From positions 148,533-212,532 of the forward strand of contig NZ_BMPM01000008.1 in NCBI RefSeq assembly GCF_014647595.1: 64,000 bases of DNA, in the 5' to 3' direction. Under the pieces are notes generated by a model. It was not told the DNA's origin and made no database searches. It saw only the letters and a list, made by a program, of their open reading frames with translations. Positions 50,288 to 59,333 of the stretch are shown piece by piece. The translations under genes were made by a program, and so were the position numbers. Origin of the DNA: Paenarthrobacter histidinolovorans (GTDB lineage: Bacteria; Actinomycetota; Actinomycetes; Actinomycetales; Micrococcaceae). Each line of letters begins with the position of its first letter. Position 1 is the first letter of the stretch.

Positions 50288-50938
50288 CTAGTCCCGGATT
50301 ACGGCGGCCAGCTCTACAGGCTTGTCCAAACCCGCCCATTGTCCACTCAGGATCAGTTCGTGGTGAAGTTCCGGTGCCGAGGCGGTGGTGGCTGATGCGT
50401 CGGCTGCCACGTCCACCACCCGTGCAACCTTCAATTTCAGCCCACCCGCGTCGATGATCGTGACGCCGCTGCCCGAGACCGGAGCCGAGGCACTCAAGGC
50501 GGGCACGCCGCCGTCGAGCGTTCCGCTGCCCTTCACCGTGACGCTGCTGGGGCGGGGGTCAGACTCGCCTTCTACCAGCAGGGCTGCCTGTTCCTGCCCG
50601 GTGAGGATGGCCGTGGCAAGGGCTTTGACGTAGACGGGGTCGGCGCAGGCGTCGTATACCCAGCGCTTGCCGAGGACCGAATGTTCCATGGTGCCGATCA
50701 GCCATTCGTCTGCGCCACCCAGTTCGTGGCCGCGATAGCTCAGGGGAACCTGGTAGATCCGCTCGCCCGCAGCCACCACGTGTGTTTCGAGGCCTACCTC
50801 GCCGGCGGGATCGTCGAAGCGGTAGGCGCCGATGAGTTCGGGGGTGCCGTCCTGGATGAACCACGGCTGCGTCGGCAGATAGTCAGCGATGATTTCGAGC
50901 TTGGTGGGGGACAGGTTTGCTTTGTGTATGATCGCCAT
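50288..50938 (-). CDS. Maltokinase N-terminal cap-like domain protein
   Basis: A 216-residue protein matching the stand-alone form of the maltokinase N-terminal cap domain common in actinobacteria: IIHKANLSPTKLEIIADYLPTQPWF, GAYRFDDPAGEVGLETHVV, YQVPLSYRGHEL and MEHSVLGKRWVYDACADPVY are typical. No kinase domain follows, so it is not a maltokinase. Function unknown. Divergent from the small lipoprotein gene. Confidence 0.82.
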   Translation of the reverse strand: MAIIHKANLSPTKLEIIADYLPTQPWFIQDGTPELIGAYRFDDPAGEVGLETHVVAAGERIYQVPLSYRGHELGGADEWLIGTMEHSVLGKRWVYDACADPVYVKALATAILTGQEQAALLVEGESDPRPSSVTVKGSGTLDGGVPALSASAPVSGSGVTIIDAGGLKLKVARVVDVAADASATTASAPELHHELILSGQWAGLDKPVELAAVIRD

Positions 50939-51045
50939 GTCCCCCAGCCTAGGGCAGCCCGGATCCTGCCTCTAAGCAGGGTCCGATGCGTGGGCTCGGC
51001 TCTGCTCTGTTTACAATCAAAGGGACGTCGACCACTGAGGGAATC

Positions 51046-51396
51046 ATGAAGAAACTCACCACTGTCCTGATCGCTGCCGGGCTGCTTGTCTCCGCTTCCG
51101 CTTGTTCCGCTCAGCAACAGCTGACCACCAAGGAGACCTGCGACCGCGTGAACGTCGCCGCGGCCGGCGGTATTTCGCAAAACCCCAGCCGGACCCTTTC
51201 AACCCGCGCAGCAAACGCCGTCCGACCCATTGAGTCTGTGGCGTCCGACGACATGAAGCCTGTGGTCACCGCCATCCTGGAGTACCTGGACGAGCAGTCG
51301 AAGGAGAACCCGAATGAAGAACGTATGGGTGAACTGACTACCAACTTCCAGGAAGCTGGAGCCAAGTTCGGCCAGCTCTGCGGCGCCGGGCAGTAG
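51046..51396 (+). CDS. Small lipoprotein, hypothetical
   Basis: A 116-residue secreted lipoprotein. The signal (KKLTTVLIAAGLLVSASAC) ends in a lipobox-like SASAC, so the mature protein starts at Cys20. The rest is helical and hydrophilic, with two further Cys that could form a disulfide (ETCDRVN, GQLCGAG). GAGGGA precedes ATG 51046. A long hairpin follows the gene. Confidence 0.8.
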   Translation: MKKLTTVLIAAGLLVSASACSAQQQLTTKETCDRVNVAAAGGISQNPSRTLSTRAANAVRPIESVASDDMKPVVTAILEYLDEQSKENPNEERMGELTTNFQEAGAKFGQLCGAGQ

Positions 51397-51414
51397 CTTT
51401 TTAGCCACCCCCCA

Positions 51415-51486
51415 GCCCGATTCGTTGCTTGGCTGCGGATTCCATGCTGCGCACGGCATGTCCGGCAGCGAACCAACGAATCGGGC
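51415..51486. terminator. Long hairpin between the lipoprotein gene and the GNAT gene
   Basis: GCCCGATTCGTTG (51415-51427) and its exact inverse (51474-51486) form the base, and the stem continues inward for another 9 bp with two mismatches, then a smaller inner stem. It is much longer than a typical terminator. It lies 18 bp after the stop codon of the upstream gene. Confidence 0.65.
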
Positions 51487-51525
51487 AACCCCTGCTTCCC
51501 AGCGCGCTTGAAGTAGGCTCTCCGA

Positions 51526-52326
51526 ATGACTCAATCCGATGTAAAGCAGCGCCTTCTCGCAGCCTATGACCAGCAGCTCCGCACGGACGCGGAGACCTCG
51601 GATGCCCTCACGGTCACCGGGAATGGTCCGCTTCGCTTGGCCACCTTCGTGGGCGGGCGCGGGTTCATCACCTACCGGAACCTGGGTGGGGCGGATCCGG
51701 AAGGCATTCGTCGCCTGGTTGCTGAAGCCATCGCCTACTTCGAAGACCAGCCAGGCATCAGCCGGGTGGAGTGGAAGACGCGCGGGCATGATGATGCCCC
51801 GGGTCTCCACGAAGCGCTCCTGGCCAACGGCTTCACCGCTGACCCGCCCGAATCGATCATGATCGGTGAGGCCCGGGCGTTGAGCGCTGATGTGCCGCTT
51901 CCCGACGGCGTGACGTTGCGTCGCGTCGTCGACGAACCGGACGTGCGGGCGATGACAGCCATGCAGGACGAAGTCTTCGGCGAGCCAGTGTCGAATGACA
52001 TGGCGGACGCGCTGCTGCATCGGATGACGCTGGACGACACCATGGAACTGTGGGTGGCCGAAGCTGACGGCCGGATCATCAGTGCCGGGCGTCTGGATCC
52101 TGTTGCCGGAACAGATTTTGCCGGCATCTGGGGCGGGGCAACCCGTCCGGAGTGGCGCGGCCGTGGGATTTACCGTGCGCTGACTGCCCGCCGCGCCCAG
52201 TCAGCGTTGGCGAAGGGCAAGGCATTCATTCAGAGCGACTCAACCGAGTTCTCGCGCCCGATTCTGGAACGCTCGGGACTGGTCAAGGTTTCGACGACGA
52301 CGCCGTACCGCTGGGTGCGCAGCTGA
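51526..52326 (+). CDS. GNAT-family N-acetyltransferase
   Basis: A 266-residue protein with an N-terminal half of unclear type (RLATFVGGRGFITYRNLGG ... DQPGISRVEWKTRGHDDAP) and a C-terminal GNAT domain in which the acetyl-CoA loop is visible as GGATRPEWRGRGIYRALTARRAQ. The tandem layout is typical of actinobacterial GNATs acting on small molecules or antibiotics; the acceptor is unknown. A long hairpin follows 38 bp after the stop. Confidence 0.88.
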   Translation: MTQSDVKQRLLAAYDQQLRTDAETSDALTVTGNGPLRLATFVGGRGFITYRNLGGADPEGIRRLVAEAIAYFEDQPGISRVEWKTRGHDDAPGLHEALLANGFTADPPESIMIGEARALSADVPLPDGVTLRRVVDEPDVRAMTAMQDEVFGEPVSNDMADALLHRMTLDDTMELWVAEADGRIISAGRLDPVAGTDFAGIWGGATRPEWRGRGIYRALTARRAQSALAKGKAFIQSDSTEFSRPILERSGLVKVSTTTPYRWVRS

Positions 52327-52363
52327 CCTCCCCGCCTCCTCCTCCCCCCTCCCCCCGCAAACA

Positions 52364-52428
52364 GCAACGCGGGGTCACTTATGGCCCATGTTGGGGGCAT
52401 TAATGGGCCATATCTGACCCCGCGTTGC
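52364..52428. terminator. Long hairpin after the GNAT gene
   Basis: GCAACGCGGGGTCA (52364-52377) and its exact inverse (52415-52428) form the outer stem; ATGGCCCAT (52381-52389) and ATGGGCCAT (52402-52410) extend it inward. Total arm length is about 26 bp with two mismatches. It ends 18 bp before the GntR operator and closes the upstream unit. Confidence 0.65.
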
Positions 52429-52445
52429 TTGGGGGAGGGCTGCCG

Positions 52446-52461
52446 TGTATAGATGTATACA
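52446..52461. promoter_or_regulatory. Palindrome upstream of the GntR gene, probable autoregulatory operator
   Basis: TGTATA-GATG-TATACA is a perfect palindrome with 6-bp arms. GntR/FCD regulators often bind TGTATACA-like sites. It lies directly ahead of the likely start of the gntR gene, which points to autoregulation of the gntR-MFS pair. Confidence 0.65.
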
Positions 52462-52478
52462 AGTACACCTTCTCAATT

Positions 52479-53156
52479 TTGGCGGCACCATTGGCAGACC
52501 CACAACCTCGGAATACCGGAGCGCACCTCGTTTACAGCGAGTTGAAGAGGCGGATACTCAGCCTGGAACTCAAACCCGGGGAGCGCATTTACGAGCCCGC
52601 GATGGCCACGGAGCTCCAGGTCAGCCGCACCCCGCTCCGGGAAGCGATCCGTCGGCTGATCTCCGAAAGCCTGCTTGAGCAGCAACCCACTGGTGGAGTG
52701 CTTGTGCCGCTGCTCGACGCGAAAGCCATTTCAGAGTTGTACGACGTCCGGGCGGCCCTGGAGTCACTGATGGCACGGGAAGCATGCGCCAACGCCACCG
52801 CGAATGACCTTGATGAGCTTCGGGGGATCGTAGCCCGCAACGCCGCGATGGTGGAGTTTCCTGACGAAGCCATGAAGTACGGGGTTGCCCTGCACGCCGC
52901 GATCGTGAGGATCGCAGGAAACTCCTGGGCCCGGCGCTTTCACGAGCAAATCGCCAGCCAGGTTGAGCGCTACAGGTACTTCACCAACAACGCTCCCGAA
53001 CGCCGCGATGAAGCACTTGCCAATCACCGGTTACTGGTGGACGCCATTGCCGCCAAGGACGCGGAAAAGGCAGCCCGGATTGCGTTCGACCACGTCATCG
53101 GTGCCCGGGACGAGACGTTGCGGGCCATCTCCCGCAAGGGCCTCGACGTCCAATGA
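52479..53156 (+). CDS. GntR-family transcriptional regulator (FCD type)
   Basis: A regulator of about 225 residues. The winged-helix domain is HLVYSELKRRILSLELKPGERIYEPAMATELQVSRTPLREAIRRL, followed by the helical FCD ligand domain (ISELYDVRAALESLMAREACANA ... YGVALHAAIVRIAGN ... NHRLLVDAIAAKDAEKAARIAFDHV), which in this family binds organic acids through a metal site. The frame is open from 52425, but that would place the operator inside the gene; TTG 52479 or 52491 is more likely. The MFS gene overlaps its stop codon (ATGA), so the regulator probably controls that transporter. Confidence 0.9.
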   Translation: MAAPLADPQPRNTGAHLVYSELKRRILSLELKPGERIYEPAMATELQVSRTPLREAIRRLISESLLEQQPTGGVLVPLLDAKAISELYDVRAALESLMAREACANATANDLDELRGIVARNAAMVEFPDEAMKYGVALHAAIVRIAGNSWARRFHEQIASQVERYRYFTNNAPERRDEALANHRLLVDAIAAKDAEKAARIAFDHVIGARDETLRAISRKGLDVQ

Positions 53157-54331
53157 TCGGCGAACTCGGCCGACGCTCGTCCACAGCGCTGCTTATCCAC
53201 TCGGCTCTGATCCAGGCGGTGACCTTCCTTGTCCGGCCAGCGGCCACTTATCGTGCCCTTGAACTTGACGTTCCGCCGTTTGCGCTGGGTGTCCTGGCAG
53301 CCAGCTATGCGGTTTTCCCGTTGCTGCTTGCGCTCCCCATCGGCGGACTTGTGGACAGATTGGGTGAGCGTCGCCTTATGGCGATCGGGGCCGCCGTCGT
53401 TCTTGGTTGTTCTGCTTTCCTGCTGTTCTGGGGGTCGTCGGTGGCTGCGCTGGTGGCCGGAACGGCGCTTCTTGGCGCGGGGCAGTTGGCGTGCGTGGTG
53501 GGGCAACAAGCGGTGGTGGCGAACAACGCAGCGTCGTCGCGTTTGGACTCGGCATTCGGGTATCTGACGTTCGCGGCCTCACTGGGCCAGGCCCTCGGCC
53601 CGTTGGCTATCTCCGTGGTGGGCGGCCTCTCCGTACATCCCAACACCCAGGCTATCTTTATTCTTTCGGTGGGTATGAGCCTGGTGCTGTTTTTGACCAC
53701 GTTCCTGATTTCGCGCAAGGTCAGCGGCCGGACAAGCAAAGTAAAAGCCAAGAACGCGGCCAAGGGCGGCGCGATCGCGTTGCTGGGAACGCCGGGCGTC
53801 GTCCGGGCCCTCGCCACGAGCGCCACTGTCCTGGCCGTCGTCGACCTGACGGTCGTTTACCTCCCGGCTCTCGGCGCCGAACGCGGTCTGACGGCGGCAA
53901 CGGTGGGTCTGATGTTGACCGTCCGTGCTTTGTTCTCCATGGTTTCGCGCATTGGCCTGGGCAGCATGTCGCGCAAGCTGGGACGGATGAGGCTCCTTGT
54001 CCTGAGCCTGGCCATCTCCACCGTTGCCTTGGCTGTGGCTGCCATCCCGATGCCCGCGTGGCTGTTGTTCGTTGTCACGGCGTTCCTGGGCTTGGGGCTG
54101 GGAATAGGGCAGCCGCTCACCATGTCCTGGCTCTCAGCCCAGGCCCCCGCCGGTCAAAGGGGTCGCGCGTTGGCCCTGCGTTTGGCGGGTAACAGGGTTG
54201 GCCAAGTGGTGCTGCCCAGTGCGATCGGGGTTGTTGCGGTGGGCCTGGGCGCGGCGGGAGTGTTCCTTGCATCAGCGGCTGCCGTGGGCGGGACGATGCT
54301 GTTGCTGCGGGGTGTTCGGCTGGACGACTGA
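53153..54331 (+). CDS. MFS transporter
   Basis: A 392-residue permease with 12 predicted helices in two halves. The loop 2-3 motif of the superfamily is visible as GGLVDRLGERRLMAIGAAVV. The central loop (SRKVSGRTSKVKAKNAAKGG) is basic and cytoplasmic. Its direction and substrate are unknown; drug- or metabolite-efflux types are common. Starts in a 4-bp overlap with the GntR gene, so it is the probable target of that regulator. Confidence 0.9.
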   Translation: MIGELGRRSSTALLIHSALIQAVTFLVRPAATYRALELDVPPFALGVLAASYAVFPLLLALPIGGLVDRLGERRLMAIGAAVVLGCSAFLLFWGSSVAALVAGTALLGAGQLACVVGQQAVVANNAASSRLDSAFGYLTFAASLGQALGPLAISVVGGLSVHPNTQAIFILSVGMSLVLFLTTFLISRKVSGRTSKVKAKNAAKGGAIALLGTPGVVRALATSATVLAVVDLTVVYLPALGAERGLTAATVGLMLTVRALFSMVSRIGLGSMSRKLGRMRLLVLSLAISTVALAVAAIPMPAWLLFVVTAFLGLGLGIGQPLTMSWLSAQAPAGQRGRALALRLAGNRVGQVVLPSAIGVVAVGLGAAGVFLASAAAVGGTMLLLRGVRLDD

Positions 54332-54423
54332 TTTCTCCGTCATGTTCTGCCCTTTCACCGCACTGCTTGTTAAGCGGGAAAGTAAGGGGGCAGTTCCCAG
54401 TGAAACAAAGCACTGTGTTCACG

Positions 54424-54699
54424 ATGTCGGATCCGGATGCCTTGCCGGTGCGGTACTACAAGGCGTGGGAGTACTTCCTGCCGGGCGATGAAGTCGACGT
54501 GAAGCTACGTGGCGCTGACTCCCAGACAGGGCAGGTGGTTGATGTCATGCCTGACGGCACGGGGGTCTGGGTGTACGTCCACGGCGTAGGTCGTCGATTG
54601 TTCAGCGTTGAAGACGCTGTGGAAATCACGGTCACGGACCCGGCCAGGCGTCCGGACATTACGGTGAATTCGGCGGACGAGGCTCGGGAGAAGAAGTGA
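54424..54699 (+). CDS. Small soluble protein, hypothetical
   Basis: A 91-residue protein with a beta-rich core (YFLPGDEVDVKLRGADSQTGQVVDVMPDGTGVWVYVHGVGRRLF), resembling a small barrel such as an SH3-like fold. No family is recognised. ATG 54424 (MSDPDALPVRYYK) is chosen; the frame is open back to 54367. It is coupled by a GTGA overlap to a 50-residue membrane peptide gene. Confidence 0.65.
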   Translation: MSDPDALPVRYYKAWEYFLPGDEVDVKLRGADSQTGQVVDVMPDGTGVWVYVHGVGRRLFSVEDAVEITVTDPARRPDITVNSADEAREKK

Positions 54700-54848
54700 A
54701 GTCACAACTGTTGGCATCCGCAGGCGCGCTGATGGTGGGCGGCGCCGTTGCCTACGTGTCCGGCCCCGTGCTTGGTACGGCTATGGGTCTCGCCGTTTTT
54801 GCCGGCGCCCTGCAGGACATCAAACGGCGCCGGCGCAAGCGTGAATAG
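54696..54848 (+). CDS. 50-residue membrane peptide, hypothetical
   Basis: A short gene starting at GTG 54696, overlapping the previous stop codon (GTGA) and with GGGAG 5 nt ahead. It encodes 50 residues: a hydrophobic span (LLASAGALMVGGAVAYVSGPVL, AMGLAVFAGAL) and a very basic end (DIKRRRRKRE). Both the overlap and the ribosome site support it as real. Function unknown. It ends 11 bp before the convergent helicase gene. Confidence 0.7.
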   Translation: MKSQLLASAGALMVGGAVAYVSGPVLGTAMGLAVFAGALQDIKRRRRKRE

Positions 54849-54859
54849 CCAACCCGGCG

Positions 54860-57800
54860 TTATTCCGCGAACAGGGCCGCCAGGTCGTCCGCCGTCAACG
54901 AGCCACCTGCCAAAGCATCGCCCTCCATCACATCCGCGAACAGCTGCGACTTCTTGGCCTTCAACGCCATGACCTTCTCCTCGATGGTGTCCTTGGCAAC
55001 CAACCTGTAGACCATGACGTTCCGCGCTTGCCCAATGCGGTGCGTGCGGTCCACGGCCTGGGCCTCGGAAGCAGGGTTCCACCAAGGATCCAGGAGGAAC
55101 ACGTAGTCGGCCTCGGTCAGGTTCAGCCCGAATCCACCGGCCTTCAGCGAAATCAGGAACACCGGCGCTGAACCGTTCTTGAACTCGCTCACCACGTCGC
55201 CGCGGTTACGCGTGCTGCCATCGAGGTAGCAATACTCCACACCTTCCTCGTCCAGACGCTCGCGGACTTTCCCAAGGAATCCGGTGAACTGGCTGAAGAT
55301 CAGCGTGCGGTGGCCTTCGGAAATAACATCTTCCAGTTGCTCAAACAACACGTCGAGCTTGGATGACCGCACACCGGACAGCGAAGAATCCACCAGCGAC
55401 GCATCCAGGCTCAACTGCCGGAGCAAGGTCAAGGACTGGAAGATCGTGAAGCGGTTCTTGTTGACGTCGTCGATCAGTCCCAGGATCTTCTGCCGCTCAC
55501 GCTGCAAGTGGGTCTGGTAGACCTTCTGGTGCCGCGGGTTCAGCACCACTTCAAGGACCTGCTCCTGCTTGGGCGGCAGGTCCTTGATGACTTGCTCCTT
55601 GGTGCGGCGCATCATGAGCGGACGGACACGACGGCGGAGCTTGCCCAGTTGCGCCGAGTCACCGTTCTTTTCAACCGGCTTTTGGTAGTTCTCGGCGAAC
55701 CTCTTGGGGCTCGGGAACAGGCCCGGCGCCACGATCGACGTCAGCGCCCAGAACTCCATGAGGTTGTTTTCCAGCGGGGTGCCGGTGATCGCCAGCTTGA
55801 ACCTTGCCGGCAGCTTCCGGGCACACTGGTACGCCTTGGATTGGTGGTTCTTCACGAACTGGGCTTCGTCCAGCATCAGCCCGGCCCACTGGAACGACGC
55901 GTAGGCGTCGTAGTCAATGCGGAACAGTGCGTAGGAAGTGATGACGACATCGGCACCCGTCAACGCTTCCGACGGCGACAGGCCGCTCTTGGCAAAAGTC
56001 TCACCAACGGTGCGGACCACCAGACCAGGAGCAAAGCGTTCCGCTTCGAGCGCCCAGTTGCTGACCACACTGGTGGGCGCAACCACCAGGAAAGGCGCCC
56101 GTGGGACCACATCAACTGACGCTCCCTGTGCGGCGGCGGCAGTCTCGGCGACCATCTCCTTCGCCGCGCACATCAGTGCGATGGCCTGCACGGTCTTACC
56201 GAGGCCCATGTCGTCGGCCAGCACGCCCCCGAGGCTGTGCTTGTACAGGAAGCTGAGCCAGTTGAAACCCTCCAACTGATACGGACGCAGTTCCGCGTTA
56301 AGGCTGGCCGGCAGCGGAAGCCCGGTCACGCCGTCGTCGAGCAGTCCCCCCACGGCTTCACGCCAAGCGGCGGCCTGTTCGTCCACGATCCCCAGCTGGG
56401 CAAGCTCGTCCCAGAGCCCGGCCTGGAAGCGGCTGATCTGCAGGGTGCCGTCCTTGTTGTCCGGGTTGTCCTGCAGGGAGCGCGCCTCGTCGATCAGGGC
56501 GCGCAGTTGGTGGAGTTCGGGCAGGTCCAGCGAGAAGTAGGCGCCACTGGGCAGCAGCATGCGGCTCATCCCGGCTGCGAGCGCCGAGAACACGGCGGCG
56601 AATGAGACGGGTTCGCCTTCCAGCGTGATGACGATGCCGAGGTCGAACCAGTCACCGCTGGCGGTTTCCTTGGTGGAGATGGACACTACGGGTGCTTCGG
56701 CGGCTTCGCGGTAGTCGGCGATGTCACCTGAGGTTTCCACAACGACGTCGGGCAGTTCCCTGAGCGCGGGCAGGACCTCTTCGGTGAACGCCAGGGTGTC
56801 CAGGCCGCCCAGTTCCGCGGTGGCTGCCAGACGCGGAGCACCCCAGCCGCCGGTGGCGGACTCGGCCAGCGCCGGCACCACATCCCACGGCCGTCCAAGT
56901 GACTCCAGAATCCGGGCTTCTTCAAGATCATCCCGGTAGCCGCGGTCGTCGGGGTGGCGCCACAGCGGCTGGGCCGTGACGAGGGTGCCGGACTTGTAGT
57001 GCCATTCCCAGTGCAGCCGGACCTTGTGGTCGTTGCCGTAGTTGGCCAGCAGGGACAGGGTGGGAACTGCCAGCGTGGGCAGTTCGACGGACTTGTCAGC
57101 GGCCTGCACGGGCGTGGATTGCCGCAGCTTCGGATAGAACGAGGTGAGGAAGCGGCTCTCGTCCTCCGCCGGAATCCGGAGTGTTTGGCCATCCATGACG
57201 AACTCCAGGAGCTCATCGCTGACGCCGCCCTCAATCGGGGCCAGGGTGATCAGGTTCTTCTGCTGCGGCACACCGGGCAGGGTTTCGCCGCCGTGGGTGA
57301 AGAAGATGCCGTTGGCCGGCTTGCCCAGGAATCCAACGGTTCCGGGGTCCACCGCTTCACCGCCGAGGGTGACCGACGGCGCGAGCTGCAGGCCGCCGTC
57401 GGGCGTTGTGTTTTCGGTTCCGTCCGCGTCCAGGCGCGCCAAACTGAGTCCGACGACGGCGGGTTGGGTCTCGACGCGGACAGGCTCGCTCCCAGCGGAG
57501 TGGATGAGTGGGATGCCGGCTTTGGCGGCGTCGGCCAGGAGGGTCCACAGGTTCTTGGCGGCGAAGTCGTTGAGGCTGAGCCACATTGCGCCCGAAGGTT
57601 GTTGCCGCCCGTTGCTTGAGCCGTGGGCTGCCAGGAACGTCTGAAGCCATTCGACGTGGACTTCATTGAATTCGCGGCGGAAACTGACGTAGCTGAGGTT
57701 GTTCCACGAGACGTCGCCGCGGATCCACTTGCCTTTGGCGCCCATCATGACGGGCCGGGCCTTGAGCTGGCGGACGCTGCGCATTGGGTCGCGCCGCCCT

Positions 57801-58309
57801 GTGTAGGAGAAGTGGGCTGCCGGTTCTTCCACCTCGAACTGGAGTGCCAGTGGGATCCCTGCGGCGCTGGGCGCGGTGCCGGGCTTGGCGATCAGCCTGT
57901 TGAGAGCTTGTTCCCAGGCGGGCCGGGCAGAGCCGCCTTGCTGGCTTGAGCCCAGACGCGAGGTTTGGATTCCCGGCGCCTGCGACAGGAGCTGGGCACG
58001 GATGGTGGGGTGGTCCTCTGCGGTGAAGAGCAAGGCTGCCACGTGCTTGCAGTCCTTCCGGACCGGGCAGCTGCAGATACCCACCGTGCAGCTCCAGCCA
58101 GCGGGCTTACGGACCAGTTTGGCCGACGTCGAATAGGGTTGCGGACCGCTGCCCCGGACCTTGCCCAGGAGAAGGCCGGTAGCCGGATCGAAGGAAATTC
58201 CGCTCACGCGGCTGCCCATGGCATAGGCCAATCCGGCCGCCAGGGAGCGGTCGTTGATGGCTGGAGTCTGAATGGCCAGTTCCCAGGATTCGTCTGTGTG
58301 GGACGGCAT
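54860..58309 (-). CDS. SNF2/Rad54-type helicase with N-terminal SWIM zinc finger (HelZ/HepA-like)
   Basis: A 1149-residue DNA-dependent ATPase. The N-terminus has a SWIM zinc finger (Cys79, Cys81, Cys87, His89 in CSCPVRKDCKH), then a long region without motif and from about residue 690 the SNF2 core: LADDMGLGKTVQAIAL (Walker A), APTSVVSNW, LDEAQFVKN (DEAQ box), the linker PLMMRRTKEQVIKDLPPKQE, then FSQFTGFL and the last motif VDRTHRIGQ. Proteins of this group act in nucleoid remodelling or repair; the exact role is unknown. A DMP19-family acidic protein is divergent from it across a 165-bp gap. Confidence 0.93.
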   Translation of the reverse strand: MPSHTDESWELAIQTPAINDRSLAAGLAYAMGSRVSGISFDPATGLLLGKVRGSGPQPYSTSAKLVRKPAGWSCTVGICSCPVRKDCKHVAALLFTAEDHPTIRAQLLSQAPGIQTSRLGSSQQGGSARPAWEQALNRLIAKPGTAPSAAGIPLALQFEVEEPAAHFSYTGRRDPMRSVRQLKARPVMMGAKGKWIRGDVSWNNLSYVSFRREFNEVHVEWLQTFLAAHGSSNGRQQPSGAMWLSLNDFAAKNLWTLLADAAKAGIPLIHSAGSEPVRVETQPAVVGLSLARLDADGTENTTPDGGLQLAPSVTLGGEAVDPGTVGFLGKPANGIFFTHGGETLPGVPQQKNLITLAPIEGGVSDELLEFVMDGQTLRIPAEDESRFLTSFYPKLRQSTPVQAADKSVELPTLAVPTLSLLANYGNDHKVRLHWEWHYKSGTLVTAQPLWRHPDDRGYRDDLEEARILESLGRPWDVVPALAESATGGWGAPRLAATAELGGLDTLAFTEEVLPALRELPDVVVETSGDIADYREAAEAPVVSISTKETASGDWFDLGIVITLEGEPVSFAAVFSALAAGMSRMLLPSGAYFSLDLPELHQLRALIDEARSLQDNPDNKDGTLQISRFQAGLWDELAQLGIVDEQAAAWREAVGGLLDDGVTGLPLPASLNAELRPYQLEGFNWLSFLYKHSLGGVLADDMGLGKTVQAIALMCAAKEMVAETAAAAQGASVDVVPRAPFLVVAPTSVVSNWALEAERFAPGLVVRTVGETFAKSGLSPSEALTGADVVITSYALFRIDYDAYASFQWAGLMLDEAQFVKNHQSKAYQCARKLPARFKLAITGTPLENNLMEFWALTSIVAPGLFPSPKRFAENYQKPVEKNGDSAQLGKLRRRVRPLMMRRTKEQVIKDLPPKQEQVLEVVLNPRHQKVYQTHLQRERQKILGLIDDVNKNRFTIFQSLTLLRQLSLDASLVDSSLSGVRSSKLDVLFEQLEDVISEGHRTLIFSQFTGFLGKVRERLDEEGVEYCYLDGSTRNRGDVVSEFKNGSAPVFLISLKAGGFGLNLTEADYVFLLDPWWNPASEAQAVDRTHRIGQARNVMVYRLVAKDTIEEKVMALKAKKSQLFADVMEGDALAGGSLTADDLAALFAE

Positions 58310-58474
58310 GCGTCGGGCTACTTTCGGCAGGAGGTTATCTGCTCAATCTTAGTCAGCAGAAAACAGCTCCCAAACTTCGCCCTCCGTTAACCTCAACCTC
58401 GATTGCCGCGCCGCTCCCACGCGTACGTTGAAAGTGTCCGGAGCACCATCAGCTTTCAGCAGTGAGGATTTCCC

Positions 58475-59323
58475 ATGACTACCAACGAGTACCCCGTCGT
58501 CCTGAACAAGACCAGCTTCGAAGCCGGCAATGCGGATGTTGTGGATTCCAACGTCACGGTGGTGAACCACATGTACCAGGAGCTCCTTAATAGCGACGAA
58601 ATCGCGACCCCTGCGCTCAACAGCTACTTCGTGGACTTCTACCTGACGCAGGCACTGTCCGGCGGCTTTGCGCAGTACGTCTTCACCGCTCCGGAGCGTG
58701 AGGAAGTTGATGCGTATGTCCGTGCCGGCCTCGAAGCCATGGGTGCCGAGCGTCATTTGGACCTTTTCAACCGCACCGCTTCGACGTTTGACGCGCTGAC
58801 GGAAGAGGAAGCCGAGGCCTACCTGGACGGCGAGCTGGATGAATCCGAGACGCCTGTTCCCGCGGTTGTTGCGCTGGACGAACTCGACGGCGAGTTCGAA
58901 GCCTTGCTGGAGGAGGAGGACATCATCGAGCTCAACGGCGCGTACCTGCGCGACCAGTCCGAACTGTTGGTCCTCACGGACGAGGAAATTGAGGCACACA
59001 TCGCTGCCCGTGTGGCCCGAATCCCGGATCTGGCCGAGCGACAGGCCGAGGCCGAGGAAGAAGCCCTGGCCAACGCCCCGGAGTTCGAGGTCATCATCCG
59101 CGAGTTGTGCGATGTGGCCGGCTACTCCTTGGAGAAGATCACCATGGGCGATCCCAACTACGAGCACGACGGCGTCAAGACCCTCGCCTGGCACTTCTCC
59201 ACCGACCACGGGGACTACCTCATGATCGAGGACGACGAGGAAGCCTTCATGATCCACCCGGAGACGAAGGAAATCATCGCCGCCGTGGAGTTCGAAGAGT
59301 CCGAGGAATTCGTGGACGCTTAG
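58475..59323 (+). CDS. DMP19/DUF4375 family acidic protein, possible DNA mimic
   Basis: A 282-residue very acidic protein (runs such as LTEEEAEAYLDGELDESE and IEDDEEAF). The N-terminal half contains the DUF4375 pattern NSYFVDFYLTQALSGGFAQYVF; in Neisseria DMP19 this domain mimics DNA and binds a transcription factor. GAGGA precedes ATG 58475. It lies divergent from the SWIM-SNF2 helicase, a DNA-binding protein, so a regulatory interaction is conceivable but unproven. Confidence 0.8.
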   Translation: MTTNEYPVVLNKTSFEAGNADVVDSNVTVVNHMYQELLNSDEIATPALNSYFVDFYLTQALSGGFAQYVFTAPEREEVDAYVRAGLEAMGAERHLDLFNRTASTFDALTEEEAEAYLDGELDESETPVPAVVALDELDGEFEALLEEEDIIELNGAYLRDQSELLVLTDEEIEAHIAARVARIPDLAERQAEAEEEALANAPEFEVIIRELCDVAGYSLEKITMGDPNYEHDGVKTLAWHFSTDHGDYLMIEDDEEAFMIHPETKEIIAAVEFEESEEFVDA

Positions 59324-59333
59324 ACCTCTCCAC

